From contig CM065802.1 in NCBI GenBank assembly GCA_033398695.1, forward strand, positions 135,890,096 through 135,954,095: a stretch of DNA of 64,000 bases. The letters run 5' to 3'. Position numbers and translations under genes: made by a program. The notes below the pieces were generated by a model. It was not told where the DNA came from. It made no database searches and saw only the letters and a program-made list of their open reading frames with translations. Positions 23,409 to 33,719 of the stretch are shown in pieces. The stretch's first letter is position 1. The number at the start of each line of letters is the position of its first letter. The stretch comes from Orobanche coerulescens. Its lineage: Eukaryota; Streptophyta; Magnoliopsida; Lamiales; Orobanchaceae.

Positions 23409-23909
23409 TTCACGATTATTATGTTCTCGGAGTATGTTGTGTATGGCTTGTATATGTGTTTTATACTTGCACTAGCAAAACAGCGGAGTTTTGCTAACCC
23501 CCGAGTATTCGGGGGGTTGATGTCTGTATTGCGTCCAGGTACTTGCAGGTTGCTGGGGAGCAATTCACAGGATCGTTACGAAGGATGATGGAAGAAGATG
23601 ATACTAATCACATGAAGACCGCTGTTGAGTATTTGGTGAAGTCTTGTTGTGTTGTCTTTCCGTTGTAGTATTTTCCGCTTTATGGAAATACTGATGTATT
23701 TTAACCCCTGTGTGGGTATAAGTTGTGAGAAAGAGTAATGTATGGTTGATGTGTATGTTGTGGTAAAAGACCAAATCGGTCTAATGGTTCATTATTTGGC
23801 CATGTCGGCATGTACTGTATCATGGTGTTTTCTGTGTTTAGCCTGGTAGATCCTCACGGAGAGGGTCTGCGGCGCTGTAATATCCCCGAGTGGTTTGGGA
23901 GTGTTACAG
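23409..23909 (+). repeat. Tekay-like 3' LTR, part 3 (end)
   Basis: This completes the plus-strand LTR after Copia-1. It ends CTGTAATATCCCCGAG...GTGTTACA. Its reverse complement resembles the start of the minus-strand LTR at 26140, so both belong to one broad Tekay LTR family. Confidence 0.65.
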
Positions 23910-24021
23910 AAACACACATTTAAAAACGCAATCCAAAATTTCTCCAACGAGAATGGTAGCACAATTACGTCACAATAAACTAGCCTATCACGCAAATGCG
24001 TTAGTACCAACTCTACCAGAG

Positions 24022-24084
24022 AAAACTCATTTACGTATTATTGTAACACCTGCTGATGTACCTCATAGTTGGGTTGTACCTTCC
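24022..24084 (+). pseudogene. cox2: Fragment resembling mitochondrial cytochrome c oxidase subunit II
   Basis: Twenty-one codons read [12 protein letters not shown] followed by VPHSWVVPS. This closely resembles the conserved copper-region entry of COX2, which in plants I know as a THLR-IVT-(S/P)AD-VPHSWAVPS segment. In intact COX2 the His of HSW helps bind the CuA centre. Sequence upstream (from about 23995) and downstream does not continue convincingly. It lies just outside the plus-strand LTR end, in what should be older host DNA. I infer a short nuclear insertion of mitochondrial DNA; identity rests on recognition, not a search. Confidence 0.6.
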
Positions 24085-24140
24085 CGCCTTAAACGATATA
24101 TCCACATATTGCACATGTTACATCCAAATCATTTATAGGG

Positions 24141-25065
24141 AAAAAAATTCGAAATTGATAACCATTTCACAAATCAGAAAATTTTCCAACTCTGAACTTG
24201 AAAGTTTAAGTCGAAAAAAATTGTGAAATATTTTTCGCTCAACACTTGTGAACTATCATCGTTCATCTAAATAAACTAGTCCAGATAAACTTGACTATGA
24301 ATGGTGGCTATGTTTTGTGAATTTTTTTGACATTGATGTATTTTAGAAAATGTGCCAGTGGTAGAATGTGTTGAGAACTGAGGCATATCATTGTCGACCT
24401 TCGTTTGAATTTGGTGTTTATATAGTTGTGCATGCTGAAGTCATAATTTCGGATAATAGATAGTTATGTGGGTGGGAATTGAGTAGTTTGATTAGTTATT
24501 TTATTCCGCTGAGGTGTACTCTAAAATGATTTTCTGAAATTTTATAAACATGGGTATACTTTTGGGAAGGCTTTGCTAACCTAAAATATTTGGTCAGTAT
24601 GTGTAAGCGACGCTTAACATACGTTTTGAAGAATATTGGAGTTTGGAAAATTGGTCGGTCTTCCAACGAGGTCTTTTGACGGTATTCGAAAAATGGATTT
24701 TTGAGAATGTTTTTGAGTGTTCTGGAAAATGTTACTGCAATTAACCCTTTGGCACATTTGAAAGGATTTTGGGAATGATTTTTTTTGCCAGTGAGTTTTA
24801 TTCGGAGCTATTTTAGAGCTGCTGAACTATTCCTACTGTTCAGCATCATGTTTATGGCCGTATGAGTAGTGGGTTACGATCGTGAGTGTTCTTTTGTTAT
24901 GGTCGTATGATTCACGGGTTACAACCGTAAGTTCCATCTTTTACAGTCATGATTCTTGTGCTCGTTTAGTTTTCCTGAGTGGATATTTTGTTGTGTTACT
25001 ATCTGTTAACAGTATGTTGTTATGCGATGTTATGTTTCATTTTACTGAACAGTTGAATGTTCAAT
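24141..25065 (+). other. Probable Tekay leader or LTR remnant, no gene
   Basis: AT-rich sequence without a recognisable frame, leading into a Tekay-like gag start at 25066. It resembles 490-1200 in texture and in short phrases (GAAATTTTATAAAC). No clear LTR end or primer site was found. Confidence 0.35.
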
Positions 25066-25330
25066 ATGCCGAGAAGTCGAGGCTGAGGTCATGGTCGTGG
25101 TCGTAACCATGAGCATGGTGAGAGGAATCAACCATTGACAAGCACCGATCAGTCCAGTATAGATGGTCGTGAAGCAGTTGCGTGATCAAAGGCAGCAGTT
25201 GGAGTTAATATTGACATTAACGTCGCCATCATAATTCAGCAGGTGCCAGCCCAATTGGCGCAGATGAATTCGGGTGAGCATCAAAATGAGACCCCAGTTG
25301 TGGATAATGGAGATAGTAAGTGGCTCCAAG
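25066..25330 (+). pseudogene. N-terminal scrap of a Tekay gag
   Basis: The ATG at 25066 opens MPRSRG, then a TGA, then GHGRGRN, the Arg/Gly-rich beginning of Tekay Gag. A Gln-rich stretch with QQVPAQLAQMNS and VVDNGDSKW follows. It breaks off near 25330, where copia sequence begins. The capsid domain is absent. Confidence 0.6.
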
Positions 25331-25335
25331 ATACT

Positions 25336-25560
25336 GCATAAGCTGTGAGTGTAGTCAGTCGATTTCAAGCAAACCCAGGTAAAGAACATTGGACAGCCGT
25401 AAAGAATGTTCTAAAGTACCTCAAACGGACTAAAGAAATGGGTCTTACATACGGTGGTGGAGAACTAAGAGTCGATGGGTTCACAGACTCGGATTTCAGT
25501 GGCGATGCGGACAAAAGAAAGTCCACTTTAGGGTACTCTGAATGGTGCACCATGATGGTA
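25336..25560 (+). pseudogene. Copia RT/RNase H junction scrap
   Basis: The frame reads AVSVVSRFQANPGKEHW, then VLKYLKRTKEMGLTYGGG and GFTDSDFSGD. This is the RT end and RNase H start of a copia element, with the first RNase H Asp in TDSDFSGD. It matches Copia-2 at 48850-49020 in order and wording. Both ends are abrupt: Tekay gag upstream, opposite-strand gypsy pol downstream. Confidence 0.8.
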
Positions 25561-26139
25561 CAGAATCTCCAAGTCGTAGTCTTTAATCACCTACGACCAT
25601 CTTTTTTGTCGCATAATCAACTCTTTCTGGGACAAAATATAGTCCAGCCTCTTGTGATCAATATGTTTATATATATGTGGTAAGCTCCAAAAGGTAATGA
25701 CGCCAAATTCTCAATGCCAACACTACCACTGTCAACTCTAATTCATGAGTTGGGTAATTTTCTTAGAAGGTTTCAACGGTCGTGTAGTGTAAGTAATAAC
25801 ACCACTATCTTGCATCAACGCACAACCAAGCCCTTAAATTAGAAGCATCATTGCAGACCCCAATCCAACCAATTCCTTTGGCAACGCTAGAACAAGTGCA
25901 GAAGTTAGTCTCTTCTTCAATTCGTCAAAGCTCTTCTAATGATCATCGCTCCACTCAAACTTCTGAGTCTTATGGAGAAACTGATTAAGTGTCTGGACAA
26001 CATTGAAAAATCAATCCACACACATGCGATAATATTCGGTGATTTCTAAGAAATTCCAGACTTCTTTCACATTCTTGGGCGGCTCCCACTGTTCTGAGGG
26101 TTAATTTGTACCCCTCAGCAGATATAACAAGGAACATTA
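25561..26139 (-). pseudogene. Degenerate gypsy RT thumb and RNase H scrap
   Basis: On the minus strand the motifs VISAEG, PKNVKEVWNFL, KTQKFEWSDDH, SFDELKKRLTSALVLALPK, GCALMQDSGVITY and VIKDYDLEIL appear in order. This is the RT thumb to RNase H end of a Tekay-like pol. Several stops and frame changes are present. It is cut by copia sequence at 25560 and by an LTR start at 26140. Confidence 0.75.
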
Positions 26140-28415
26140 TGTAACACCCCCGGTACGAACTGGAAATATTACAGTGTCGTAGACCCCAACCATAAGGATC
26201 TACCAGGCTTGACATCTTATATTACAACTGCAAAAATGACCACCGAGGTCAAAAGATACGACAACGGACCGACAAGGTCACGTGACAATACAGAAGACCA
26301 TCATGGTCAACAACTCCATATCAAGGCTAAGCTTTTAATGCATAAGAAAAATAGTAATTCAATTCCATAACATAACTCGCACCCATGCAAGGGTGATTAA
26401 TCGATAAAGGTAGCCATTGATTATAGTAGAGACAAAACAAAGATACTTTGACTAATGTATGATTAGCATCGTTGTCCTTCATCCTCTATCAAGCTTATCC
26501 AGTAACCGCTCCCGAGCTGTAAAAACTTGAATGCATAACAGGCACCTACCCCCCGAATACTAGGAAGTTAGCAAACTAGAATTTTGCTAGTGCATGTACA
26601 TAATATAAAAGCTATACGAGAAATATTCACACCAATCCAAATGAATCACAAATGCAACACAAATCATAAGATCACACACATCACCAAAGAGTATTCGCAT
26701 ACACAAGAATACCAATCATTCATAAAGTCACTCCTCAAAAGACATGTAAAAATATAAGGCTTTCTAAAAATGTCCCATTGAGTCAAGAGAATTAGCTCAA
26801 TCCTTTAGAAATACCTTTGAAAAATACTTTAGTAAAATTGTTTAAAAAGGCCATTATTAACCCGGGATGATTTAAATAGTTTAAGAAGATTCAAAAATCG
26901 AACATAAATACTTTAGAAAGTACTTTTTAAAATCTCCTGGGGTCCTTGACCCAATACACGCTTTCTCAGCGAAATTCTGCTCAAGACCATCAAGGACTAA
27001 CTAACCCTCGGAGATCCCGTCGGAAATCCTTGGTCGTGTAACCCTTGATTTTCTTACTGATACCATTATTCCAAAAAGGTTTAGATGAGGATTCAAAAAT
27101 AAGAGTTCATCTGGTATCAGGGTCTTGGCTATCATACAACTAGCTAGCATACAAGTATCCTCCGCTAAGAAGCCTTTCGGGAGTCTCCACTAAAACACCT
27201 GTGCACCGCGCTCACTACACTGTGGTGACCGCCCCTTGAAGCCATGCCACCGTTCCGGCATCACTTCTACAAGAGCCGCCCCATGAATTCACGCATTAGG
27301 TGACACTGTCGTTCACCAACCACAAAGTCGCTCATTGCAGCATGCATAGACCAGAGTCCAAACCCCGCCCTCCGCAGCTTTGGATACGAAAAATCACAGA
27401 AGCACAGATTCATGTTGGCAAACCACATTAGTTTCAATCAAAATATCATACAACCTCAACCACAAACGTTCGAGGAAAATAACATAGCAATTCACATCCA
27501 TAGAATCCATCGGACAATCAATATTACAACTATAATGGTCTCACACCCACTTCACATATATCAATATCACAAAAAGTCACAAGGTCGAACGTATTGCGAA
27601 CAACCCACCACTAAGGTCAAACAACATACCATACAATCCCTGTGATCATGGCGCAAAGGAGTTTATCAACATATATATGTATATAGATATACATACAAAC
27701 ACACACAAACATTCATTCATAAAAAAATGTTACACACGTAAATACGTGATGATTTGCGTGGAATATAATTCGTATTGCAAGGTACATGTCTCGGTAATCA
27801 CTCGCGAATAATTATAAAAATATGGTCGGTCGGAAAGCCCTCAAACCTACAACCTCCATGAGAAACAACAATAACATAATTACTACGAGGACTACCACCA
27901 ATAACAACCGGAAACATATGACGAACAATCGAAGGAAACCCAATGAAGCATTTAAATCGAATATAAATGTTCATGGTTCCTCAATGACACTCAAATCGCC
28001 AATCGAGTTAAAACAAACTCGAAATATGGACATACAGTCCATACAATACGATAAACAACATCCAATAACCCCAACCAATTCATCAAAATCGGACTGAAAT
28101 CAATTGAAAATAAAACCCCAAAAAGTCAACTCTAGGAATTTAAGAACATTACCTTCGATCCAACGAAGAATGAAGGATTAGATGTTGTTTAATCCACACT
28201 AGGAACTCAAGAAGATGATATATGGTGAAGAATCCCACCATGCGCGTGCTAGCTAAGTGCCTTAGCATGCGTTAACGGGTCCTAATTCCAGTCTAGTAGC
28301 TTCTGTCTCGGCCTCAGTATGTTCTGTCTAGCTACCAGTTAGCGTGCGCTAACTATCTATATAGCATGCGCTAACTCTGCATATTAGTGCGCACTATAAT
28401 ACTACATAGTGTGCA
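26140..28415 (-). repeat. Minus-strand Tekay LTR, truncated
   Basis: It begins TGTAACACCCCCGGTACG on the plus strand, the same terminal style as Gypsy-1 and Gypsy-2, and holds the start of a palindrome array (28262-28415). It is broken at 28415 by Gypsy-2. Sequence to its left is pol from the same strand, not a primer site, so the element is rearranged. A TA/CA-rich simple repeat is at 27670-27715. Frames at 27412-27645 and 27822-28097 have no motifs. Confidence 0.65.
28262..28415 (-). repeat. U3 palindrome array, type TTAGCGTGCGCTAA, cut by Gypsy-2
   Basis: Units are TTAGCATGCGTTAA, TTAGCGTGCGCTAA, TAGCATGCGCTAA and TTAGTGCGCACTA. A final TAGTGTGCA stops exactly where Gypsy-2 starts at 28416. 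The rest of the array should lie beyond the far end of Gypsy-2, outside the window. Confidence 0.75.
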
Positions 28416-28444
28416 TGTAACACCCCCAAAATCTCTGAGGTATT
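28416..28444 (-). repeat. First 29 bp of the Gypsy-2 left LTR
   Basis: TGTAACACCCCCAAAATC...GGTATT matches the start of the right LTR at 61955 with a small gap. It continues at 54795 after the Tat insertion; the last five bases, GTATT, are the Tat target duplication. Confidence 0.88.
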
Positions 28445-29374
28445 TGTTGTTACCCAAAATATTATCCGGAGATGATATGCTGGAATAGACGAGTAACAAA
28501 CAAAATGCGAGAGCACGTCCGTGGGGAAATAAATAACACAAGATTTGCCGGGGTTGTTAGTCCCGGGCTTGAATGCTCTCGCGAGATGATATTAATATGA
28601 ATACTTGTGAGTACAAATATAATGTTAGAGTACAATTACAATGAGTGTAAAGACCCTAGTTATCTTAGCTATCGAGTGCTGAAGATTTCCGGAAGAACCA
28701 GAGTTGAAGCTCTGTGAGTTCTTGTTACAAAGATGAGGAATTCTCTGTATTGTTTGTTGTGTGTAATCGTTCTAGTGTTATCACTATCACTCTTACTGTG
28801 TTAATGTTGTCATTGTCCTGCTGCCAATGCTGGAGGCCTCCTATTTATAGGAGAAAAGGGTGGCAGGGACGTCTCCGTCAACCGGGGGCGATCACCATTC
28901 CTGCATTTAAATAAGACGGGCGATCGTCCTAGCACGTGGGACTGTTTCCTTAAAGTCCGCAGCTGCTGCTGGCAGCCAGATGAGCGAACCAATGAGGAGG
29001 CGACAGGTGCCTCACGTCGCTGTCTTGGGAGGTCCCACCTAGGACGTTTTGGCGGGTCTGTCGGTAGGTGAGGCCGTCCTTATCACTGACAGCTTCTGAT
29101 GGGCTGGAGTAGGGCCTTTTCTTGCGGCGCCTTTTGCGGATCTGCACGTGGGTCTTCACCCGAGATTCGGTCTTCGCAGACTTTGACGGGTGTCGGATTC
29201 ACACGTGGCACGGGACGGTCGTCCCCGGTCGGACATTTAGAGGCGATCGCCAGATGCCAGAAGACGATCGCCTTGGACGTCGATCGCTAGGCGCTTGCCC
29301 AGCATCTATCTTCTTTGGTTGGCTCCCGACCATTATGCTGATCGCCATTGAGGCGTATAAATCGCCAGACAACA
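28445..29374 (-). repeat. Tat 3' LTR (930 bp)
   Basis: It pairs with 53895-54789. It has 35 bp more than the other copy at about 28995-29030, between GAGG words. It carries several CGATCG hexamers, three of them within 29244-29286, and an inverted-repeat TATA box at 28838-28853. Plus-strand frames here are not supported as genes. Confidence 0.92.
28838..28853 (-). promoter_or_regulatory. Tat LTR TATA box inside a 7-bp-arm inverted repeat
   Basis: CTCCTAT and ATAGGAG pair perfectly around TT; in element sense this contains TATAAATAG. It overlaps the palindrome GGAGGCCTCC (28832-28841). The other LTR has the same arrangement at 54289-54304. Confidence 0.7.
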
Positions 29375-29387
29375 ATTGCCCCCTAGC
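29375..29387 (-). other. Tat polypurine tract
   Basis: Element sense reads GCTAGGGGGCAAT directly before the LTR start TGTTGTCTGG. This fixes the element as minus strand even though the nearest gene is on the plus strand. Confidence 0.8.
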
Positions 29388-29718
29388 TCGCTCCGATGTT
29401 GAATACGTGGGGCGAGGTGGCACTGCTAGCGATCGCTTTTGTGGACGATCGTCTCCCGGATGAACTGATTTTGAATTTGGACGATCTCCTCGGACGCTGG
29501 AAAGAGCAGGAATTGAAGGCGGGCTTTGAGATGTCATTGGGGCACGCGTCGCGCTCCCGTTGGGGGAGTCCGACGGTTTTTCTCAGACTTGTCGTCTGGC
29601 ATGTCCTCGAAACGACGTGTACGCGGGTTTCAAGGGCTGCATTAAATGCGGCTCACCCGACGGTTGCACTTCAGCCCTCGAATTTCTACTTATTTTCCCA
29701 GAAGTCCCTGCTCTCGCC

Positions 29719-29726
29719 TATAAAAG
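29719..29726 (+). promoter_or_regulatory. TATA box of the antisense gene
   Basis: TATAAAAG lies about 150 bp upstream of the ATG at 29870, in a G/C-rich context, on the plus strand and outside the LTR. It is a canonical plant TATA box at a suitable distance for a leader of about 120 bases. Confidence 0.6.
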
Positions 29727-29869
29727 GGGCTAGGGCTACTGGGGTTTAGATCTTTATGCGCTCTTGCCTTTAGAAGAAGACTTAGCCGAAATTTCTTGAA
29801 GCTTCGTGCGCCGATCTATGTTCTCTCTAGGTAAGAACAAAAACTTCTCTCCCCTCTTTCTCTTTGAAC

Positions 29870-32533
29870 ATGTATGGAGGAGGATCCACCATGTATGAGG
29901 CGACTTCGACTGCCAGGGATGAAACCTCCGCGGATTTTCACGTGGAGACGGCCGTCGAGGCCATTCGCGCAGGGATTGCACCTGTGGAGGTTGAAGAGCT
30001 TTTCAACGAGGCTGACGCGGCGAGGTCGGCGGCGGCGGAGCAGAAGGGCTCGCCGGTAGACGAGGATGAGGCGGTGAGACTGTATTGGAAGCAGAACAGT
30101 GTGTTCGGCCGGGCCTTTCTGGAATTTACCGAGCTTATGGAGAGGCTGGCCGGACCACGTCCTCAGTTTGATTTTCGCGCATACTCGGTCGCCCACCCCT
30201 ATGAACCCGTGAAGCGGACATCATTTCGGGCCGCAGACTGCTCCCCGTGGACCCTCGATCAGATCAGGAGTTCGGCGACTATGAAGGACTTGAGTCGTTG
30301 GAGGGCGGAGTTCCATGTCCCCTCTGATGTCTCACTATATGTGCCCGTCGAGAACGAGCACGCCGACCAACCTCCCGAGGGTATGGTCGCCGTTAATGAA
30401 TTGATCATGGGGTCTGGATTTCGGTTCCCATTGCCGTTCGCCGTGTCATACCTGTTGACCGCCTGGAATGTGGCGCCGCTCAACCGCCGAACGCACGGTT
30501 GCGGATCGTCGTGCTGACTCTTTTTGGCGGTCACCGGCTGTTAGTCTTCATACCTTCTGAAATGAACTACCTATTCAAGCTGACGGCGCAGAAGGGTTCA
30601 GTTGGCGGCTACCACATTCAGGGTCACATGGGCAGGGTGGTCCTTGGGGTGCCGAACAAGGTCCAGGGCGACCTGACAAAATGGTGTTGGGTCGGCAGAG
30701 TATGGAAGTCGGCGGCGAGCGATAAACCCGAGGATGAATTGGATATCCCCACCGGCTTTCGGGAGAGGAATCCGATTAAGGGTTTTAACTCTCCCTTTGT
30801 TTGGATACACCTTGAACTGATCTAATTTGTTTCTTTTTGCAGGCTCCCTTGTTCCAGCGGCCGGCGACCTTCCATTTGACTTTTCGATCGTCTGGGAGCG
30901 AGTCCGCGGTCTACCGGACAATTACATCGATGTTCGCATGACCAACAACGAAGCTCATTGGTTGGGCGCTCGGTTGTTTCGCTTCCCCCGCCACTTGAAG
31001 GTCCCAGGTACAAATGTTTACGATCTCCTTTCTGCTTAACGATCGCCTTTGATTGAAAGAGATGTCTAACCTGGTTGAATGTTTTCTTTGATAGAGATCT
31101 ACTTCCCCCGCTACTCCGAGCCGCCGAGAGAGATTGCAATGTCGAACCCCGGTCTTATGACTCGTCTCCGCCAAGGGAAGAAGGCGGGCCGTGCCCCTGC
31201 AACGACGACCCGTCCTATCCCCGAGGCGAGATCTCTCATGGTGCCGATCGTCGAGCCGGAGGCTCGGGAAGAGAAGCAACTTCAGCGCAACCGCAAGAGG
31301 TGGAGGCCGGAGGAGCCCTCGTCAACTGTTGCTGCTGAGGCGTCCGTAGTAGTGCCGCCGGTCACCGCGCCTCCTATTTCTGCTGTTCCAATGGCAGAGG
31401 GGCCTACGCCCTCATCGGCCTTCCTACAGGCCATGGCGACCGCCGACGTCCAGACCCCGCGGGGCAAGCCTTATTTCGGCCGCGACCCCGAGAAGGTCGA
31501 AAGGTAAGTTTGGTTGATCTTGTTGAGTTAAGTCGCTTGTGTAGAGTGCATACTAACTCCTTTGTTCTTGTTGCACGGTCCGCCTTGCCGACCCGAACAC
31601 CTCGCCGATGGTGTTGGACTTCCTCATGAGCAGGTCTCCCCGCGAGCCTAGCAACGTCCCTCACTATGTCTCCCGGTCTATCTCCTCCTTACCGAAGGCT
31701 TGGACGACCTGGATGCGATCGCGCGCCGGCGGTCTGGAGACGCAATGCAGGCGACTCTTGCCCTGACCCTCCAAGCGGCGACGATGGACGCTCAAGCTGT
31801 AAAGGACTATGAGGGGCGGCCCTCTACTGCCCGTCTCCATTCGGACCTCGAGGCTGCTCGGAGCCGGAACGCTGAGTTAGTCGACAAGATTGCGACGATG
31901 GAGAATGAGTATGATGAGACGGCCAAGCGGGCTAAATAGGATCTCGACCGGATGAGGCAGGAGCTCGACTGGTCCCGGGCGGCGACCGATCGGATGCGCG
32001 ATCAGATGACGGAGGCCCGTCGGTTACATGTGGCCTCGCAGGAGGAGGCGAACGGGCTGAAGGCGGTGGTGGATCGGTTGAATGGCGAGTTAGAGTCGTC
32101 GAAGGGGGAGCAGGCTACCAAGGTTGTTGAGCTCCAGGATGCGGACAAAAACATCGCGGGGCTGAAGGAGAAGCTGGAGGAGACCGAAGCCGATCCCTTC
32201 CTCAACGTGTAGTATGTCGGCGAGTTTTCCTATTACATGGCTTACGCTGACGCCATCCGCACTGCCAAGAAGGGAGGGCTCAAGGTCGGCCCTCTGATCG
32301 ATAACTTCAAAACCTACATGCTTGAGCATCCCTTGCAGCCGGCCTTCTTTGTGCCGATCCTTGACCTCACCGACCTCGGGATCGACCTGAGCTGGTATCC
32401 GTCGCCGGACAAACTTGTTCATCTAGAAGCCGGCGAGGAAGCGCATGCCGATCCAGCTGCTGGTGACGAAGGCCAGGCGGGGGCGGCCTTAGTCAGACCG
32501 CTATCATTTTGTTTTTCCCTTGTAATTTTTTAG
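29870..32533 (+). pseudogene. Antisense extra gene of the Tat element (Transposase_28-like), four exons, broken
   Basis: Plant Tat elements are known to carry an antisense ORF between pol and the 3' LTR with similarity to the 'putative gypsy-type transposon' family (PF04195); its function is unknown. Exon 1 starts at ATG 29870 and includes GSGFRFPLPFAVSYLL, a hallmark block. Likely introns are 30782-30842, 31008-31094 and 31504-31576; splicing them keeps one frame (…NPIKG to SLVPAAG; KVP to EIYFPRY; KVE-R to VRLADPN). Exon 4 encodes a coiled coil (heptad-like ELDWSRAATDRMRDQM onward). Breaks are a frameshift near 30490, acceptor AC instead of AG at 31575-31576, a frameshift near 31690, and TAG codons at 31937 and 32210. 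Confidence 0.75.
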
Positions 32534-32580
32534 TTTCTTCGTGTTTTGCCTTCGGGCGTATTTACAACTGTCTTGAATGA

Positions 32581-32586
32581 AATAAA
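32581..32586 (+). terminator. Poly(A) signal of the antisense gene
   Basis: AATAAA lies about 50 bp after the stop codon of the antisense gene, on its own strand. With the TATA box upstream it defines a complete transcription unit running against gag-pol. Confidence 0.55.
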
Positions 32587-32596
32587 ATACGTATTT

Positions 32597-32740
32597 GCAT
32601 CTGATTCCTTGTTTGTAAGATCGTCTGTCTGAATGTTTTGCATACGACTTTACACAAGTGTTTGCATAATTGCACCTAATTCCTTGCTTGTACGATCGTC
32701 TGTCTGAACGTTTCGCATTTTGACTTTACATAAGTGTTTT
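32597..32740. repeat. Tandem pair of 75-bp units
   Basis: The units start at 32597 and 32672 and share ATTCCTTG, then GATCGTCTGTCTGAA, then GACTTTACA and AAGTGTTT. They lie just downstream of the antisense gene. Confidence 0.75.
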
Positions 32741-33719
32741 AGGAGCGGTCGTTGTATGAATAGCTCCGAATGTATTGGTATACTTAAAATTCTTACTTGT
32801 AAATTTCTGAACAAAACCGATCGTCATATGTATGTTTGAACAAAGCCGATCGTATGTGGTTCCGTCCTCGTAATCGCATGTATGGCTCCGCTTTGCCCCT
32901 TGTTTTTGTTTACTTGGTGAAAGTAAGGGAACAAAAATAATTCGTTTAGTGAGCTATCTTTAGTTGGGTTTTTGCGATCTTCAATTTTGTTGATTCCTCG
33001 ATGGAGGCCGAACGTCCCGTCCTGGACAGACTTTGCATAGTCGTGGGGTTCGATGGAACCGACCACCACGACTATGTCTTGTGCGCGAGCGACATTCCGT
33101 CTGATGGTTAACTTCTCGCGACTCACTTAATTGTGAGGGTCCTCCGTATGCTACGTTTTGCCTCGCAAAGTAGCGATGGGGCGGACGGTCTCTGCCTGGA
33201 GGATTCCTTGCACGGGGCACCGTCGGATAAATCGACTTCGCTACTGTGGCTTGTTAGCACTTTTCTGCCTAAGAGGGAATACGTTGTGACGGGGTAAAGG
33301 ACGCGATCGCTTGCCTAGGTCCATCAGGTTAGATGAAGGATCCGAGGACGGGCGATCGTGACCATCGATCTATTTTGGAGGGTCCTTCGGCTACGCCCGC
33401 CTCGTATTTAAACGAAAGGGCGGGCGATCTCTGCAAAAAGGAACCTTGCATGGACGGGCTATTGGTTCCATCGACTCCCAGAACCATGACTGCACTTTTC
33501 TACCTCGGATCGCCATGTTAGATGACGATCCTCGACGGTATACGTTGTGCTTGGAGGGGGGTGATCGCCTGCCTAGGTCCATCAGGTTAGATGACTAACT
33601 CTTGGAGGGCGAGCGAGTCGTCCTCTTTTTTATTTGTTTGTATTGTCGAGCTGAATCATTTAGAGGGGGTCGGGAAATCTCATTAAGCTCTTTGTACACT
33701 AGGTAACTGAATACAGAGT
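32741..33719. other. Tat spacer between pol end and antisense gene, with repeats
   Basis: No gene is seen. A 32-bp word containing TGCCTAGGTCCATCAGG occurs at 33305-33336 and 33563-33594 with one mismatch; the flanks (ATACGTTGTG) also recur, suggesting an imperfect unit of about 258 bp. An inverted repeat with 11-bp arms (CATAGTCGTGG / CCACGACTATG) is at 33036-33076. The two opposing genes would converge across this spacer. Confidence 0.6.

Noticed and set aside
27822..28097. Asn/Thr-rich plus-strand frame of 91 codons
   Set aside because: It lies inside a minus-strand Tekay LTR, has low-complexity composition and no domain.
29244..29286. GCGATCGC words resembling the cyanobacterial HIP1 repeat
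   Set aside because: The surroundings are clearly a plant Tat LTR. The shared octamer is coincidental, and plastid or bacterial origin is unsupported.
31282..31467. Minus-strand frames overlapping the antisense gene
   Set aside because: They are shadows of exon 3 of the plus-strand gene, whose splice sites and coding pattern are better supported.
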